Made by a program: the position numbers and the translations under genes. The notes beneath the pieces were generated by a model. The model made no database searches, was not told where the DNA came from, and was given only the letters and a program-made list of their open reading frames with translations. A stretch of 18,838 nt of DNA from Bacteroidaceae bacterium (GTDB taxonomy: Bacteria > Bacteroidota > Bacteroidia > Bacteroidales > CHK158-818): assembly GCA_017467745.1 (NCBI GenBank), contig JAFUKV010000106.1, forward strand, positions 1-18,838. Reading direction: 5' to 3'. Positions 7,091 through 16,571 of this stretch are shown piece by piece (the stretch's first letter is position 1; each line of letters starts with the position of its first letter).

Positions 7091-9273
7091 TAATTTTTCA
7101 AATTCCTGTCAAGAAAGTCAATAACCTTTGTATATAAATGCAGTCGGGTATTACATCCATATATACTATGATCTCGATTTGTATAAAATTGCATATCGAA
7201 CTGCTTATTCGCTTGTACTAACGCTTCACTGAACTGCAAAGAATTTTGAAAATGCACATTATCGTCGGCCGTTCCCGAAACGAGTAATAAACGTCCATCT
7301 AACTGCGCCGCATGAACTAAGGGTGAAGTTTTTTCATAACCTTCAAAGTTTTCTTGCGGAGTTCGCATATAACGTTCAGTATAAATGGTGTCATAAAATT
7401 TCCAATCCGTAACAGGGGCAATAGCGACACCAGCTTTGTATATTCCCTTACTGGATGTCATCGTCATAAGTGTCATATAACCGCCAAAACTCCATCCCCA
7501 AATAGCTATATTCTTGTTGTCGACATAATTCAAACTTCCTACGTATTGGGCGGCAGCTATTTGGTCTTGGGCTTCCAATACTCCCATCTGCATATAGATA
7601 CATTTAGAAAATATCTCGCTGCGACCGCCTGTTCCTCTACCGTCAACGCATGGAACAACATATCCGTTTGCAGTTAAATATTGCTCCCAACCGAAATCCC
7701 ATCGGTTTAATACCGATTGAGAACCGGGTCCGCTGTATTGTGTCATCAAAACCGGATATTTTTTATTTGCATCAAAGTTTACCGGTTTCATAATCCAACC
7801 GTTCAACTCCGTTCCATCGGGTGTTTTAAATGTAAAAAATTCTTTTTTTGAATAGTTGATTTTCGCTAATTCTTCTTGTAACTTGGCATTACGTTCAACT
7901 GTTCTCAACTCTTTACCCTGTTGATTATGTATGGTTATCAAAAGGGGTGTTTCGCTGTTGCTAAATTGATTTACATAGTATTTACACCCGTTACTGAAAG
8001 ACGCGTCGTTCGTACCCTTTTTGTCCGAGAGTTTTATTTTCTTTCCTTTGGCATCTACTTTGTAAATAGTACGGCATGTCGCGCCTTCTTCGGTAGATTG
8101 ATAATAAAAACTTTTTGTTGCATTGTCATATCCCAAATATGCAGTAATATTCCAATCTCCTTTTGTTATTGGTTTTATCATCTCTCCGGTTAAAGAATAT
8201 TGGTATAAATGCCGATAGCCTTCGCGTTCGCTGGCAAAAACAAAAAAATCCGGATAAAAAACGACATAGTCCATATTATCGGGATCAATCCAATATTGGC
8301 TTTCGTCTTGTACCAACAATTTACTAATACCGGAACGGGAATTGGTAACATACATTTTAAACAGATTTTGATGGCGATTCAATGTCATAACAATCAACTG
8401 ATCTGCGCCATGTGCGTATCGTATACGAGGGATATAACCGTCATCATCCAACGGTACATCCATTTTTTTTACGGCCTTAGAATCTACGATATATGTGTGT
8501 ACGCTAACTTTTGCATTTTTCTTTCCTGCTACGGGATATTTGTATTTAAATGCACCCGGATACAACTCATATTCTTGTAAATTAGGGCAAGCGCCTTCGT
8601 ACATTTGAATAGAATATTCCGGCACTTCCTCTTCGTCATATTTTACAAATGACAAGCATTCGCTGTCGGAAGACCAAGCCAAAGAATTTACACATGCAAA
8701 TTCTTCTTCGTACACCCAGTCCGGAATACCGTTCAATACTTTATTTTTAACTCCGTCTGTTGTAACGGCCGATTCTGTATTGTAGTCTAATTTCTTTAAA
8801 TATATGTTATTATCTCGAACAAATGCCACCATTCTACCATCGGGTGAAAACGTTGCCACTTGTTGTTTTCCCCCTTCCGAAAGAGGTTTTACTAAATTTC
8901 TTTTTATCTCGAATGTATAATAATTCGCTTTAAACGATCGTCTGTAAATGTTTTCTCGGTCTGTATAGATTAAAATCTTTTTTTCATCTTCACTAAAAGA
9001 ATATCCATCAAGGCGTTTAAACGGGCACTCTTTCGCCGTCTCCGTATTAAAAAGAGTATCTACCGGATTACCTGTTTTATACTGGTACTTGATAATCATT
9101 TTACCATCGGGGCTCCTTTGGGTATAGTGTTCTCCATCTTTCATGGAAATCATTGTTCCAACACCTCGCTGAGAGAATTTTCCTGATAATATTTCCTTTA
9201 AATCTACCGTATTAGCCCCATATACCGAACTTGCGCATAATAACAGGCCCATTAACATCCTCCGTTTGTTCAT
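7090..9273 (-). CDS. dpp4: Dipeptidyl peptidase IV, S9B family serine peptidase
   Basis: This exported peptidase releases N-terminal X-Pro or X-Ala dipeptides, most likely in the periplasm or at the outer membrane. I chose the ATG at 9273 (727 aa), which begins MNKRRMLMGLLLCASSVYG, a clear signal peptide. The longer reading needs a TTG at 9315, lacks a good signal sequence, and would start upstream of the likely promoter. An N-terminal beta-propeller is followed by the alpha/beta-hydrolase domain. The substrate N-terminus is gripped by the YEEE glutamates (188-191). The triad is Ser595 in GWSFGGYM, Asp670 in GTADDNVHF and His702 in RDHSIYG. It is the first gene of the operon and overlaps lipA by one base. 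A peptidase next to lipoate synthesis has no evident metabolic logic. It resembles Porphyromonas DPPIV in type. Confidence 0.93.
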   Translation of the reverse strand: MNKRRMLMGLLLCASSVYGANTVDLKEILSGKFSQRGVGTMISMKDGEHYTQRSPDGKMIIKYQYKTGNPVDTLFNTETAKECPFKRLDGYSFSEDEKKILIYTDRENIYRRSFKANYYTFEIKRNLVKPLSEGGKQQVATFSPDGRMVAFVRDNNIYLKKLDYNTESAVTTDGVKNKVLNGIPDWVYEEEFACVNSLAWSSDSECLSFVKYDEEEVPEYSIQMYEGACPNLQEYELYPGAFKYKYPVAGKKNAKVSVHTYIVDSKAVKKMDVPLDDDGYIPRIRYAHGADQLIVMTLNRHQNLFKMYVTNSRSGISKLLVQDESQYWIDPDNMDYVVFYPDFFVFASEREGYRHLYQYSLTGEMIKPITKGDWNITAYLGYDNATKSFYYQSTEEGATCRTIYKVDAKGKKIKLSDKKGTNDASFSNGCKYYVNQFSNSETPLLITIHNQQGKELRTVERNAKLQEELAKINYSKKEFFTFKTPDGTELNGWIMKPVNFDANKKYPVLMTQYSGPGSQSVLNRWDFGWEQYLTANGYVVPCVDGRGTGGRSEIFSKCIYMQMGVLEAQDQIAAAQYVGSLNYVDNKNIAIWGWSFGGYMTLMTMTSSKGIYKAGVAIAPVTDWKFYDTIYTERYMRTPQENFEGYEKTSPLVHAAQLDGRLLLVSGTADDNVHFQNSLQFSEALVQANKQFDMQFYTNRDHSIYGCNTRLHLYTKVIDFLDRNLKN

Positions 9274-9296
9274 ATCTTTTCTGAATATTTTTAGCA

Positions 9297-9304
9297 CAAA
9301 TGTA
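9297..9304 (-). promoter_or_regulatory. -7 box for the dpp4-lipA-nudix-miaA operon
   Basis: On the minus strand this reads TACATTTG, an exact TAnnTTTG match. The start of transcription would be near 9290, giving a 5' leader of about 17 nt before the ATG at 9273, which supports that start over the upstream TTG. The -33 region is T-rich without a clean TTTG. Confidence 0.55.
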
Positions 9305-9398
9305 CATAGATTCAAATAGATATTAAAATTAAATCATATAAAAATCTCTCCTATATGAAATAATCTCCCACACAAAATATAGAGGTAATTATATGCCG

Positions 9399-12300
9399 TT
9401 ATACATTTTTGTCAGACAGCGTATTATCTTTTTTCACCGATAATTTTGAGAATCGTTCCTGTAAACTTTGCATCATATGATAAAAGTTGGGAATAAACAA
9501 TGTTCCTAATAATGTATTAAGCGTCATCCCGAAAACGACCGCAGTACCTAATGAAATACGGCTTTCCGCTCCTGCTCCGGTAGCAAACATGAGCGGCATA
9601 ACGCCTAAAATAAAAGCGAAAGAGGTCATCAATATAGGCCGTAATCTAACCCGTCCGGCTTCAATAGATGCTTCTATTACAGATTTTCCAGCTGCATGAT
9701 AATCGCGAGCGAACTCAATAATTAAGATGGCATTTTTTGCAGAGAGAGCTATTAATAAAATAATACCGATCTGACTATATATGCTTATAGGAAGATCCAT
9801 GACCAAACACCCCAATAAGGTTCCCAATAAAGCTACCGGTAAACCGAGTATAACGGCAATCGGGCTTGTCCAGCTTTCATATTGAGCCGATAATACTAAT
9901 AAAGCTACTAATATGGCAAGACCAAATATCAGCATTACAGATGAACCGGACTCTTTCTCCTGATACGCAACAGATGTCCAATCATATCCAAAGTTATCGC
10001 CTAACACGTTTGCGGTCAATTGTTCCATAGCTGTCATCGCTTGCTGAGAACTGGCGTTTATTGCCGGAATACATGTTATGGACGCTGCTGTGTACATGTT
10101 ATAGCGATTAATCAGATTAGTTCCCAATCGCTCTTCGACGGTTGTGAACGAAGAAAAAGGAACCATTTCTCCTTTTGAATTTTTAACGCTCAACTTCAAC
10201 ACATCGCCTATTTGTGTCCGTGCCTGAGAGTCCGCCCCCAATTTAACTTGGTAAATCCGTCCGAAATTAATAAAATCATTTACATAGGCTGAGCCCATGT
10301 AAAAAGAAAGCGTCTGAAATACCTGTTTCAATGAAATGCCTTGCATTTCTATTTTATTGCGATCGATACTCAAATAATATTGCGGAGTATTAGCCTGAAA
10401 CATTGAGTTAAGCATCATAATATCGAGCTCGGATTTTATATTTGCCATCAAATCATTTATGGCTTTTTGCAACTCTCCTACCCCTAAATTGCGGCGGTCT
10501 TCCAACATGAATTCAAGTCCGCCTGAAACGCCGAGACCCGATATAGCCGGTGGCGTTACAGCAAATATCTGAGCATCTTCTATAAAGGCGGCACGTTCGT
10601 TAAAACGATCTACTATGGCAAAAGACGATTCGCTTTTCTTTTTCCGTTCATCCCAATTTTTCAGAATAACAAACATTGTTGCGTTATTTGAAGCCGGAGC
10701 TCCCTGCATGACAGAGAATCCATTAATAACCATATAAGTTTTTACTTCCGGCATATCATCTAATATTTGCGATATTCGGGTTGTAGCCGCTTCTGTTCGT
10801 TGCAAACTGGCAGCTCCCGGCAACTGCACGGAAACCAAGAAATATCCTTGATCTTCTTGCGGAATAAACGATGTAGGCCATTTCATGAAAAGCCAAGCTG
10901 TTACCACAGTGATCAATGCATAAACAAACATTGCCGCAATAGGCTTTTTTAAAAGATAGGTAATTATTTTTACATATTTATTTAATGTAGCATCATACCA
11001 TTTATTGAAAATTCGATAAATAAAAAAGCGGGGTTGTTTTGACGGTTGCAAGAACAACGCACACATGGCTGGGGTAAAAGTCAACGAATTAAATCCGCTG
11101 AAAATGGTTGCCGCAGCTATGGTCAAGGCAAACTGTTTGTATAATTGCCCAGTAATTCCTCCGATAAAAGCCGTAGGTATAAATACGGCACATAGTACCA
11201 AAACTACTCCCACAACAGGTCCGGTGATTTCTTCCATAGCTTTCTCTACGGCTTCCGTTTTCGTATATTTTCCCGTATCCAACAATCGCGTTGCATTCTC
11301 AACTACCACAATGGCATCATCTACCACAATAGCGATTGCCAGAACTAAGCCGAATAAAGTTAAAGTATTAATAGAAAAACCTAATGCTTCCATTACTGCA
11401 AATGTAGCGATTAAAGATACCGGTATAGTCAATGCCGGAATTATCATTGCCCGGAAATTTTGTAAAAACAGCAATATGACCAATACAACCAATATGGTTG
11501 CTTCAAGAAATGTTTTCACAACTTCATCAATAGAGGCTGAAACAAAATCGGTTGTATCTAACAACACTTCATATGTCACATTTTCCGGAAAATACCGTTT
11601 TAGATCTTCCATTTTTTCCCGTACGGCTTTCGCTACTTCTAAGGAGTTCGCTCCCGGCAATTGGTATATGGCAATAGCCGCCGTTTGTTTATTTTTTTGC
11701 AAAGAAGTCATGTTGTAACTGCTACTGCCCAGATCAATTGTCGCAACATCTTTCAATCTTAAATAACTACCGTCCGGCATTGTTCTTAAAACGATATTTC
11801 CAAACTCTTCGGGCGTTTTTAAACGGCCTGCCGAATTTAATGTAAATTGGAACGCTTCGTCCGTATTTACAGGAGGTTGCCCTACACTGCCGGCAGAAAC
11901 TTCCAGATTTTGGTTTTGAATAGAATTGTAAACATCTGCCGGAGTAAGCTGACGTATACGCATAGCGTCCGGATCTAACCATACACGCATACTGTAATTA
12001 TCTGCACCGAATACAGTAACGCCCCCTACACCTTTTAACCGGGTCAGTTCATCGGTCAAATTTAATTTCGCGTAATTGGAAAGGTAAAGCCCATTATATA
12101 ATTCCGGTTTATCAGACAATAACGAAAGCATCATTACAATATTGGTAGATTGTTTTTGTGTCGTAATTCCTTGATTTATGACTTCCTGAGGCAAACTGCT
12201 TTCGGCTATCGCTACCCGATTCTGAACCATGACAGTAGCCATGTCTATATCTGTTCCTACTTCAAAAGTTACGGTCAAATTATATTGTCCGGAACTGGAC

Positions 12301-12545
12301 GACGATGAATTCATATACAACATTCCATCTACACCGTTTACCTGTTCTTCTATGGGTGCGCCTACCGTTTGGGCTACGATTTCCGCGCTTGCTCCGGGAT
12401 AAACTGCCGTAACTTGTACCGTAGGCGGAGTAATTTCCGGAAATTGCGCTATCGGCAACGTTTCCATTGTTACTAACCCTGCTATTATCATTAATATGGC
12501 TATAACAGTGGCAAAAATCGGTCTGGTAATAAAGAATTTAGACAC
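9399..12545 (-). CDS. RND multidrug efflux transporter, inner-membrane pump (HAE1/AcrB-like)
   Basis: This 1048-aa proton-driven pump captures amphiphilic compounds from the periplasm or inner membrane and passes them to the outer-membrane channel. It starts MSKFFITRPIFATVIAILMI, the usual first membrane helix. The proton-relay aspartates are present as D409/D410 in VVDDAIVVVEN, and the matching lysine is K937 in LSAKNAILIIEFARD. The porter-domain start (FPEITPPTVQVTAVYPGAS) and the GGxTGQLYKQFA block are intact. Length matches AcrB/MexB. It follows the adaptor gene by 28 nt and ends the operon. Substrate cannot be read from sequence; drugs or bile salts are plausible for a gut organism but inferred. 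Confidence 0.96.
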   Translation of the reverse strand: MSKFFITRPIFATVIAILMIIAGLVTMETLPIAQFPEITPPTVQVTAVYPGASAEIVAQTVGAPIEEQVNGVDGMLYMNSSSSSSGQYNLTVTFEVGTDIDMATVMVQNRVAIAESSLPQEVINQGITTQKQSTNIVMMLSLLSDKPELYNGLYLSNYAKLNLTDELTRLKGVGGVTVFGADNYSMRVWLDPDAMRIRQLTPADVYNSIQNQNLEVSAGSVGQPPVNTDEAFQFTLNSAGRLKTPEEFGNIVLRTMPDGSYLRLKDVATIDLGSSSYNMTSLQKNKQTAAIAIYQLPGANSLEVAKAVREKMEDLKRYFPENVTYEVLLDTTDFVSASIDEVVKTFLEATILVVLVILLFLQNFRAMIIPALTIPVSLIATFAVMEALGFSINTLTLFGLVLAIAIVVDDAIVVVENATRLLDTGKYTKTEAVEKAMEEITGPVVGVVLVLCAVFIPTAFIGGITGQLYKQFALTIAAATIFSGFNSLTFTPAMCALFLQPSKQPRFFIYRIFNKWYDATLNKYVKIITYLLKKPIAAMFVYALITVVTAWLFMKWPTSFIPQEDQGYFLVSVQLPGAASLQRTEAATTRISQILDDMPEVKTYMVINGFSVMQGAPASNNATMFVILKNWDERKKKSESSFAIVDRFNERAAFIEDAQIFAVTPPAISGLGVSGGLEFMLEDRRNLGVGELQKAINDLMANIKSELDIMMLNSMFQANTPQYYLSIDRNKIEMQGISLKQVFQTLSFYMGSAYVNDFINFGRIYQVKLGADSQARTQIGDVLKLSVKNSKGEMVPFSSFTTVEERLGTNLINRYNMYTAASITCIPAINASSQQAMTAMEQLTANVLGDNFGYDWTSVAYQEKESGSSVMLIFGLAILVALLVLSAQYESWTSPIAVILGLPVALLGTLLGCLVMDLPISIYSQIGIILLIALSAKNAILIIEFARDYHAAGKSVIEASIEAGRVRLRPILMTSFAFILGVMPLMFATGAGAESRISLGTAVVFGMTLNTLLGTLFIPNFYHMMQSLQERFSKLSVKKDNTLSDKNV

Positions 12546-12573
12546 AGCTTTATGTTTAAATCGTTAATAATTA

Positions 12574-13686
12574 TCATTTGTTTTGCAGTACAGGGGTAAT
12601 AATCATTCCGTCATGAACTTTAAGTAATGCAGACGTTACATACATTTCATCAGGAGATAGACCTTTTGTAACTAAACGTAATGAATCTTCCACAATCTGT
12701 CCCGTTTCTATATGGCGATACCTCACTTTGCTTGAATCGCCTACCACATAAATAAATTTTCCAGCTTGGTCTGTCCCAATAGAAGCGTCTCTAATAAGAA
12801 CCGCCGATTTCTGCTCGTCGTATGGGAGCTTTACGGTTACATACAATCCGCTTTTTAAGTCTCCTTTCGGATTTTCTATTTCGGCGCGTAAGTTCAATGT
12901 TCCGGTAGATAACTCTATATTGGGAGAAACGTAATTTAATTTACCGAAATATCCCGAAAACAAACCTCCACGAGTATAAACTTCAACTGATTCAGGAACA
13001 TTGTTTATTTTCATTTGCAAATATTGATTGTCTTCTATGTTGAAATAAGCATACATCTTGGTATCTTTGTATAAAGAAGCCAATTGTACAGCTTGCACCG
13101 CTCCGTTAATATATGCGCCGACATCGTACATATTACGAGAGATATGACCTGTAAAAGGCGCTCGAATATAACAATAACTCAGATTTTTACGAGCGGTAGC
13201 CAACTGAGCTTCCGCATTCTTTACATTCGCTTTCGCTTGATCTAAATTCGTTTCCGATCGTACTAATTCTATCTGACTTACGGCATCGCTTTTAGCCGCT
13301 TCTTTCATCCGAGCGAAATTATTCGTAGCGTAATCAAGTTGTGCGTTCGCTGTTTTCAAGGCCGCTTCCGCTTGTGTAACAGCTTCTTTATACTGTGATG
13401 GTTCTATTACAAACAGTAACTGCCCCTCTTTAACTAATGCTCCGGATACGTATAAAATCTGTTCTAAATAACCGTTGACCCGAGCTACTAAGTTTACTGT
13501 CTGCTCTGACGACAAATATCCGGGATATTCTTTATACAAAACAACGTCTCTTATTATCGGCTTAGTTACGCTGATTGCCGGCGCAGACATTTTAGGGCGT
13601 ACATCGTTTTTTTTACACGATACCCATACGGCAGAAAAAAAGAGACAACATCCCGCCCAATATTTTACAGATGAAAATTGAATCAT
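12574..13686 (-). CDS. RND efflux periplasmic adaptor (AcrA/MexA-like lipoprotein)
   Basis: The 370-aa membrane-fusion protein links the pump (9399-12545) to the outer-membrane channel. A signal peptide ends at AVWVSC with Cys24 as the likely lipid anchor; the lipobox is loose, as is common in Bacteroidetes. The order of domains is typical: first barrel-sandwich half (VARVNGYLEQILYVSGALVKEGQLLF), a coiled-coil hairpin rich in A/E/Q/K (residues about 95-168), second lipoyl half (IRAPFTGHI), then beta-barrel and membrane-proximal strands. It follows the outer-membrane factor gene by 12 nt, consistent with one transcript. Confidence 0.95.
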   Translation of the reverse strand: MIQFSSVKYWAGCCLFFSAVWVSCKKNDVRPKMSAPAISVTKPIIRDVVLYKEYPGYLSSEQTVNLVARVNGYLEQILYVSGALVKEGQLLFVIEPSQYKEAVTQAEAALKTANAQLDYATNNFARMKEAAKSDAVSQIELVRSETNLDQAKANVKNAEAQLATARKNLSYCYIRAPFTGHISRNMYDVGAYINGAVQAVQLASLYKDTKMYAYFNIEDNQYLQMKINNVPESVEVYTRGGLFSGYFGKLNYVSPNIELSTGTLNLRAEIENPKGDLKSGLYVTVKLPYDEQKSAVLIRDASIGTDQAGKFIYVVGDSSKVRYRHIETGQIVEDSLRLVTKGLSPDEMYVTSALLKVHDGMIITPVLQNK

Positions 13687-13698
13687 ATCACTTGCTTA

Positions 13699-15120
13699 TT
13701 AATCATTATTTACAATCCATCCGCCCCCTAACGATTTATACAACTGTATAAGGGCTGACAATGCGTTTCCTTGCGCAGAAACAAGAGAATTTTCATATCC
13801 GAACAACGAACGTTGAGCATCGAGTACATTTTGAAAAGGAGTCAGCCCTTCTTTATACAAACGCAGCGAAAGTTTTAATGTTTCTTCTCCCTGATATACG
13901 ACTTCTTTCAACATCGTTTCTTCTTCAATGGCAGAGGTGTATGAGCTCATGGCGTTTTCAACCTCCTGAACTGCCGTCAGCACGATTTCATTAAATTGCA
14001 GAATATTGGCATCCAATTGTTCGCGGGCGGCATTTGTTGCCTGTACAAGTTGTGTCCCTTGAAACAAAGTCCACGTTATAGTAGGAGCTATTTGATAGGT
14101 CAGGCTATTATGATTAAAAAATTTGTTCGATTCATGAGAAGAAAATCCCACACTACCTTTTAAATAAAACTTCGGGAACCAATCTGATTTAGATGCGCCC
14201 ACTAATGCGGCAGAAGAAGCGACATTACGTTCTGCGCTCCGGATATCCGGTCTTTGCCTAAGTAAATCGGCCGGAATGCCAACTGCAATACCTTGTATAT
14301 GCAACGGTAACGGCCGTATTACGGACAGATGCTCTTTCAGTTCATCGGGAAACAACCCGAGCAACAAGGCAAGAGTATTTATTGATTGCTCTATACCCGT
14401 CCGGATAGACGGTAAAGTTGATCGTGTATTGTAATAGACGCTTTTCGCTTGCGAAACGTCCAATTGAGAAACTAAACCGCTATTGTAGCGGGCTTCGGTT
14501 ATACCCAAAATCACTTTTTGAGAAGCGATATTTTTTTCCGCCACTTGATATTGATGTTGTAACGTACGCAATGTAGCGTAAGTATCGGCCACTTGCGCGC
14601 AAAGAGAAACCATCGCCGCATTATATTCGTCTTGCGATGCCGCATAAAGTTCTTTTTTCGACTTTACCCTATTGCGTATGCTACCAAAAACGTCTATCTC
14701 CCAATTCGTGGATAATTCGGCAGTTCCATATTCCGTTTTTTCTGTTGGTATCGGTACGGTTTGCGATGTTGTCGTACCGCTGTTTTTCATTTTTATCCAT
14801 CCTCCCGACAATTGTATAACGGGGGCATATTGGCCTTGCTGTATACGAAGTTGCGCTTTGGCCATGCGAATACGCTTTTCTGCTATCAACAAATCGTTAT
14901 TATTCGATACGGCTATTATCATCAGCGAATCTAACGTAGAATCTTCGAATGTTTTCCACCAATTGTCATATATCGGAAGTTTTTGCACGTAACTGCTATC
15001 TTCGTGCCAAGACACGGGCAAGTCTTCGTCGGCATATTTCTGCGGACGCTGCGACATGCCGGAAAAAGGCATACCCATACCCAAACACAAAGCACAACAA
15101 CAGAGCCAATTATATTTCAT
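13699..15120 (-). CDS. TolC/OprM-family outer-membrane efflux channel
   Basis: The 473-aa outer-membrane factor forms the trimeric exit duct of the RND pump. It has a signal peptide (MKYNWLCCCALCLGMGM..., likely cleaved near FSGMSQ) and no convincing lipobox, unlike OprM itself. The two repeat halves show family motifs: NWWKTFEDSTLDSLM, SNNNDLLIAEKRI, and GIPADLLRQRPDIRSAERNVA in the middle. Long alpha-helical stretches include the C-terminal LYKEGLTPFQNVLDAQRSL block. It is the first gene of the operon; in related bacteria I more often recall the order adaptor-pump-channel. Translation probably starts at 15120, where the ATG precedes the signal peptide. Confidence 0.94.
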   Translation of the reverse strand: MKYNWLCCCALCLGMGMPFSGMSQRPQKYADEDLPVSWHEDSSYVQKLPIYDNWWKTFEDSTLDSLMIIAVSNNNDLLIAEKRIRMAKAQLRIQQGQYAPVIQLSGGWIKMKNSGTTTSQTVPIPTEKTEYGTAELSTNWEIDVFGSIRNRVKSKKELYAASQDEYNAAMVSLCAQVADTYATLRTLQHQYQVAEKNIASQKVILGITEARYNSGLVSQLDVSQAKSVYYNTRSTLPSIRTGIEQSINTLALLLGLFPDELKEHLSVIRPLPLHIQGIAVGIPADLLRQRPDIRSAERNVASSAALVGASKSDWFPKFYLKGSVGFSSHESNKFFNHNSLTYQIAPTITWTLFQGTQLVQATNAAREQLDANILQFNEIVLTAVQEVENAMSSYTSAIEEETMLKEVVYQGEETLKLSLRLYKEGLTPFQNVLDAQRSLFGYENSLVSAQGNALSALIQLYKSLGGGWIVNND

Positions 15121-15128
15121 GTTTTTTG

Positions 15129-15195
15129 AAATTTATTCCATTGATTATAACAATTCCACTATTGCTTTGTTTAAAAAATCGTGTGGAATAAATTT
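15129..15195. promoter_or_regulatory. Candidate operator: repeated ATTCCA half-sites upstream of the efflux operon
   Basis: AAATTTATTCCA (15129-15140) and TGGAATAAATTT (15184-15195) form an exact 12-bp inverted repeat with a 43-nt gap. A third half-site, ATTCCAC (15153-15159), repeats the first in the same direction 18 nt on and is also inverted to GTGGAAT (15183-15189). The cluster lies 9-75 nt upstream of the channel gene's ATG, within the 192-nt intergenic region shared with the divergent alcohol dehydrogenase. No regulator gene is adjacent in the window, and no exact TAnnTTTG box was found for either gene. Confidence 0.45.
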
Positions 15196-15312
15196 TATCT
15201 CGATATAAAATAATTATCTTTATAACCTCAAATACAACCCGGAATACGAGAGTATTATAAACCGTTTTTTCCGATTTACAATAAATGTTTTATTAAATAA
15301 CGCAACACCTAT

Positions 15313-16464
15313 ATGAACAATTTTACATTTGAAAATCCGACAAAATTAATTTTCGGCAAAGGTTCTATCGCCCGGCTCGCTACCGAGATAGAAAAAAACA
15401 GACGGATATTAATATGTTTCGGCGGCGGAAGCGCTAAGCGTAACGGCGTATATCAACAGGTAAAAGAGGCTTTAAAAGACCATTATACATTAGAGTTTTG
15501 GGGTATCGAACCGAATCCCGACTACGATACGGCCATGAAAGCTGTTGAATTGGCACGAACAAATCAAATAGATTTTCTTCTTGCCGTAGGCGGAGGGTCG
15601 GTTATAGACGCCGTTAAATTTATAGCCCATGCCATTCCTTATGAAGGCGATGCGTGGGATCTGATAAAGGACAATTCGCTTATTTGCCGTTCCACGCCTT
15701 TGGCTACCGTGCTTACGTTGCCCGCTACGGGTTCCGAGATGAATCATCGGGGCGTATTATCTCGTCGCAGCACTCTCGAAAAAGTGTCGTTCATTACGCC
15801 TTACTCTTTTCCCGTATTTTCCATTCTCGACCCCGAAACGGCTTATAGCCTACCCCAACGGCAATTATCGAACGGGGTGGTAGACGCTTTTATGCACACA
15901 ATGGAACAATATATGACCTACCCCGACCATAATATTTTAATGGACCGTTGGGCAGAAGGGTTATTAATGTCTCTTATTGAAACGGGTGAGCGAATAATGT
16001 CGCAACATCACGATTACGACACAATGGCTAATTTTATGCTGTGCGCTTCTATGGCGTTGAACGGGTTTGCCGGTATGGGGGTTCCGCAAGATTGGGCGAC
16101 GCACCGTATCGGATATGAACTTACTATTTTGTTCGGATTAGATCATGCTCAAACGCTGGCTGTAATCTATCCGGCCTTATTACGAGTATTGAAAAAACAT
16201 AAACGGGATAAATTGGCGCAGTATGCAGAACGGGTATGGAATGTGCATACCGGATCGACCGATGAAAAAGCCGATATTGCCATTGAAAAAACCGAATCGT
16301 TTTTCAGGCAAATGGGTTTACGTACCCGCATGAGCGAATATGAGATTCCGGCCGAAGCCGTAGATATTATTTACAACCGCATTAAAACACGTGGGGTAAG
16401 TTATGGAGAAAACTTGCTTGTAACCCCCGAAGTAGCCCGAGAAATATATAAAAACGCTTTATAA
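15313..16464 (+). CDS. Iron-containing alcohol dehydrogenase, YqhD/BDH-like
   Basis: The 383-aa group III alcohol dehydrogenase probably reduces aldehydes with NAD(P)H in the cytoplasm. Nucleotide-binding motifs are FGGGSAKRNG (36-45) and AVGGGSVIDA (91-100), followed by the family block LTLPATGSEMN (134-144). The four metal ligands are in place: D191 and H195 in VVDAFMHTMEQY, H264 in DWATHRIGYE, and H278 in GLDHAQ. Length and motifs are closest to E. coli YqhD and clostridial butanol dehydrogenases. It is a single-gene unit with a terminator 34 nt downstream, divergent from the efflux operon. Physiological substrate is unknown; aldehyde detoxification would fit the neighbouring pump but is speculation. 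Confidence 0.94.
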   Translation: MNNFTFENPTKLIFGKGSIARLATEIEKNRRILICFGGGSAKRNGVYQQVKEALKDHYTLEFWGIEPNPDYDTAMKAVELARTNQIDFLLAVGGGSVIDAVKFIAHAIPYEGDAWDLIKDNSLICRSTPLATVLTLPATGSEMNHRGVLSRRSTLEKVSFITPYSFPVFSILDPETAYSLPQRQLSNGVVDAFMHTMEQYMTYPDHNILMDRWAEGLLMSLIETGERIMSQHHDYDTMANFMLCASMALNGFAGMGVPQDWATHRIGYELTILFGLDHAQTLAVIYPALLRVLKKHKRDKLAQYAERVWNVHTGSTDEKADIAIEKTESFFRQMGLRTRMSEYEIPAEAVDIIYNRIKTRGVSYGENLLVTPEVAREIYKNAL

Positions 16465-16497
16465 CTTATTTCCCATACAGGGTTTATCTATTAAAAC

Positions 16498-16540
16498 AAG
16501 CCCTCTATAAACGATTGTGCTATTTATAGAGGGTTTTGTT
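16498..16540. terminator. Bidirectional terminator after the alcohol dehydrogenase
   Basis: A perfect 11-bp stem, CCCTCTATAAA (16501-16511) with TTTATAGAGGG (16523-16533), has an 11-nt loop and is followed by TTTTGTTT. On the other strand the stem is followed by CTTGTTTTAAT, so it can also end transcripts of the converging sigma-like gene. Confidence 0.85.
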
Positions 16541-16571
16541 TATATGGCTCGTATTAGGGCATTCTCTAATA

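Noticed and set aside
9274..9315. TTG start extending dipeptidyl peptidase IV by 14 residues
   Set aside because: The extension spoils the signal peptide and would begin upstream of the TACATTTG promoter box; the ATG at 9273 fits both.
11065..11718. 217-codon + strand ORF inside the RND pump gene
   Set aside because: Antisense to a well-conserved membrane region of the pump; low-complexity composition (T/N/A-rich) typical of a shadow frame.
14637..15191. Overlapping + strand ORFs opposite the outer-membrane channel gene
   Set aside because: Antisense to the signal peptide and first repeat of the channel; no supporting motif.
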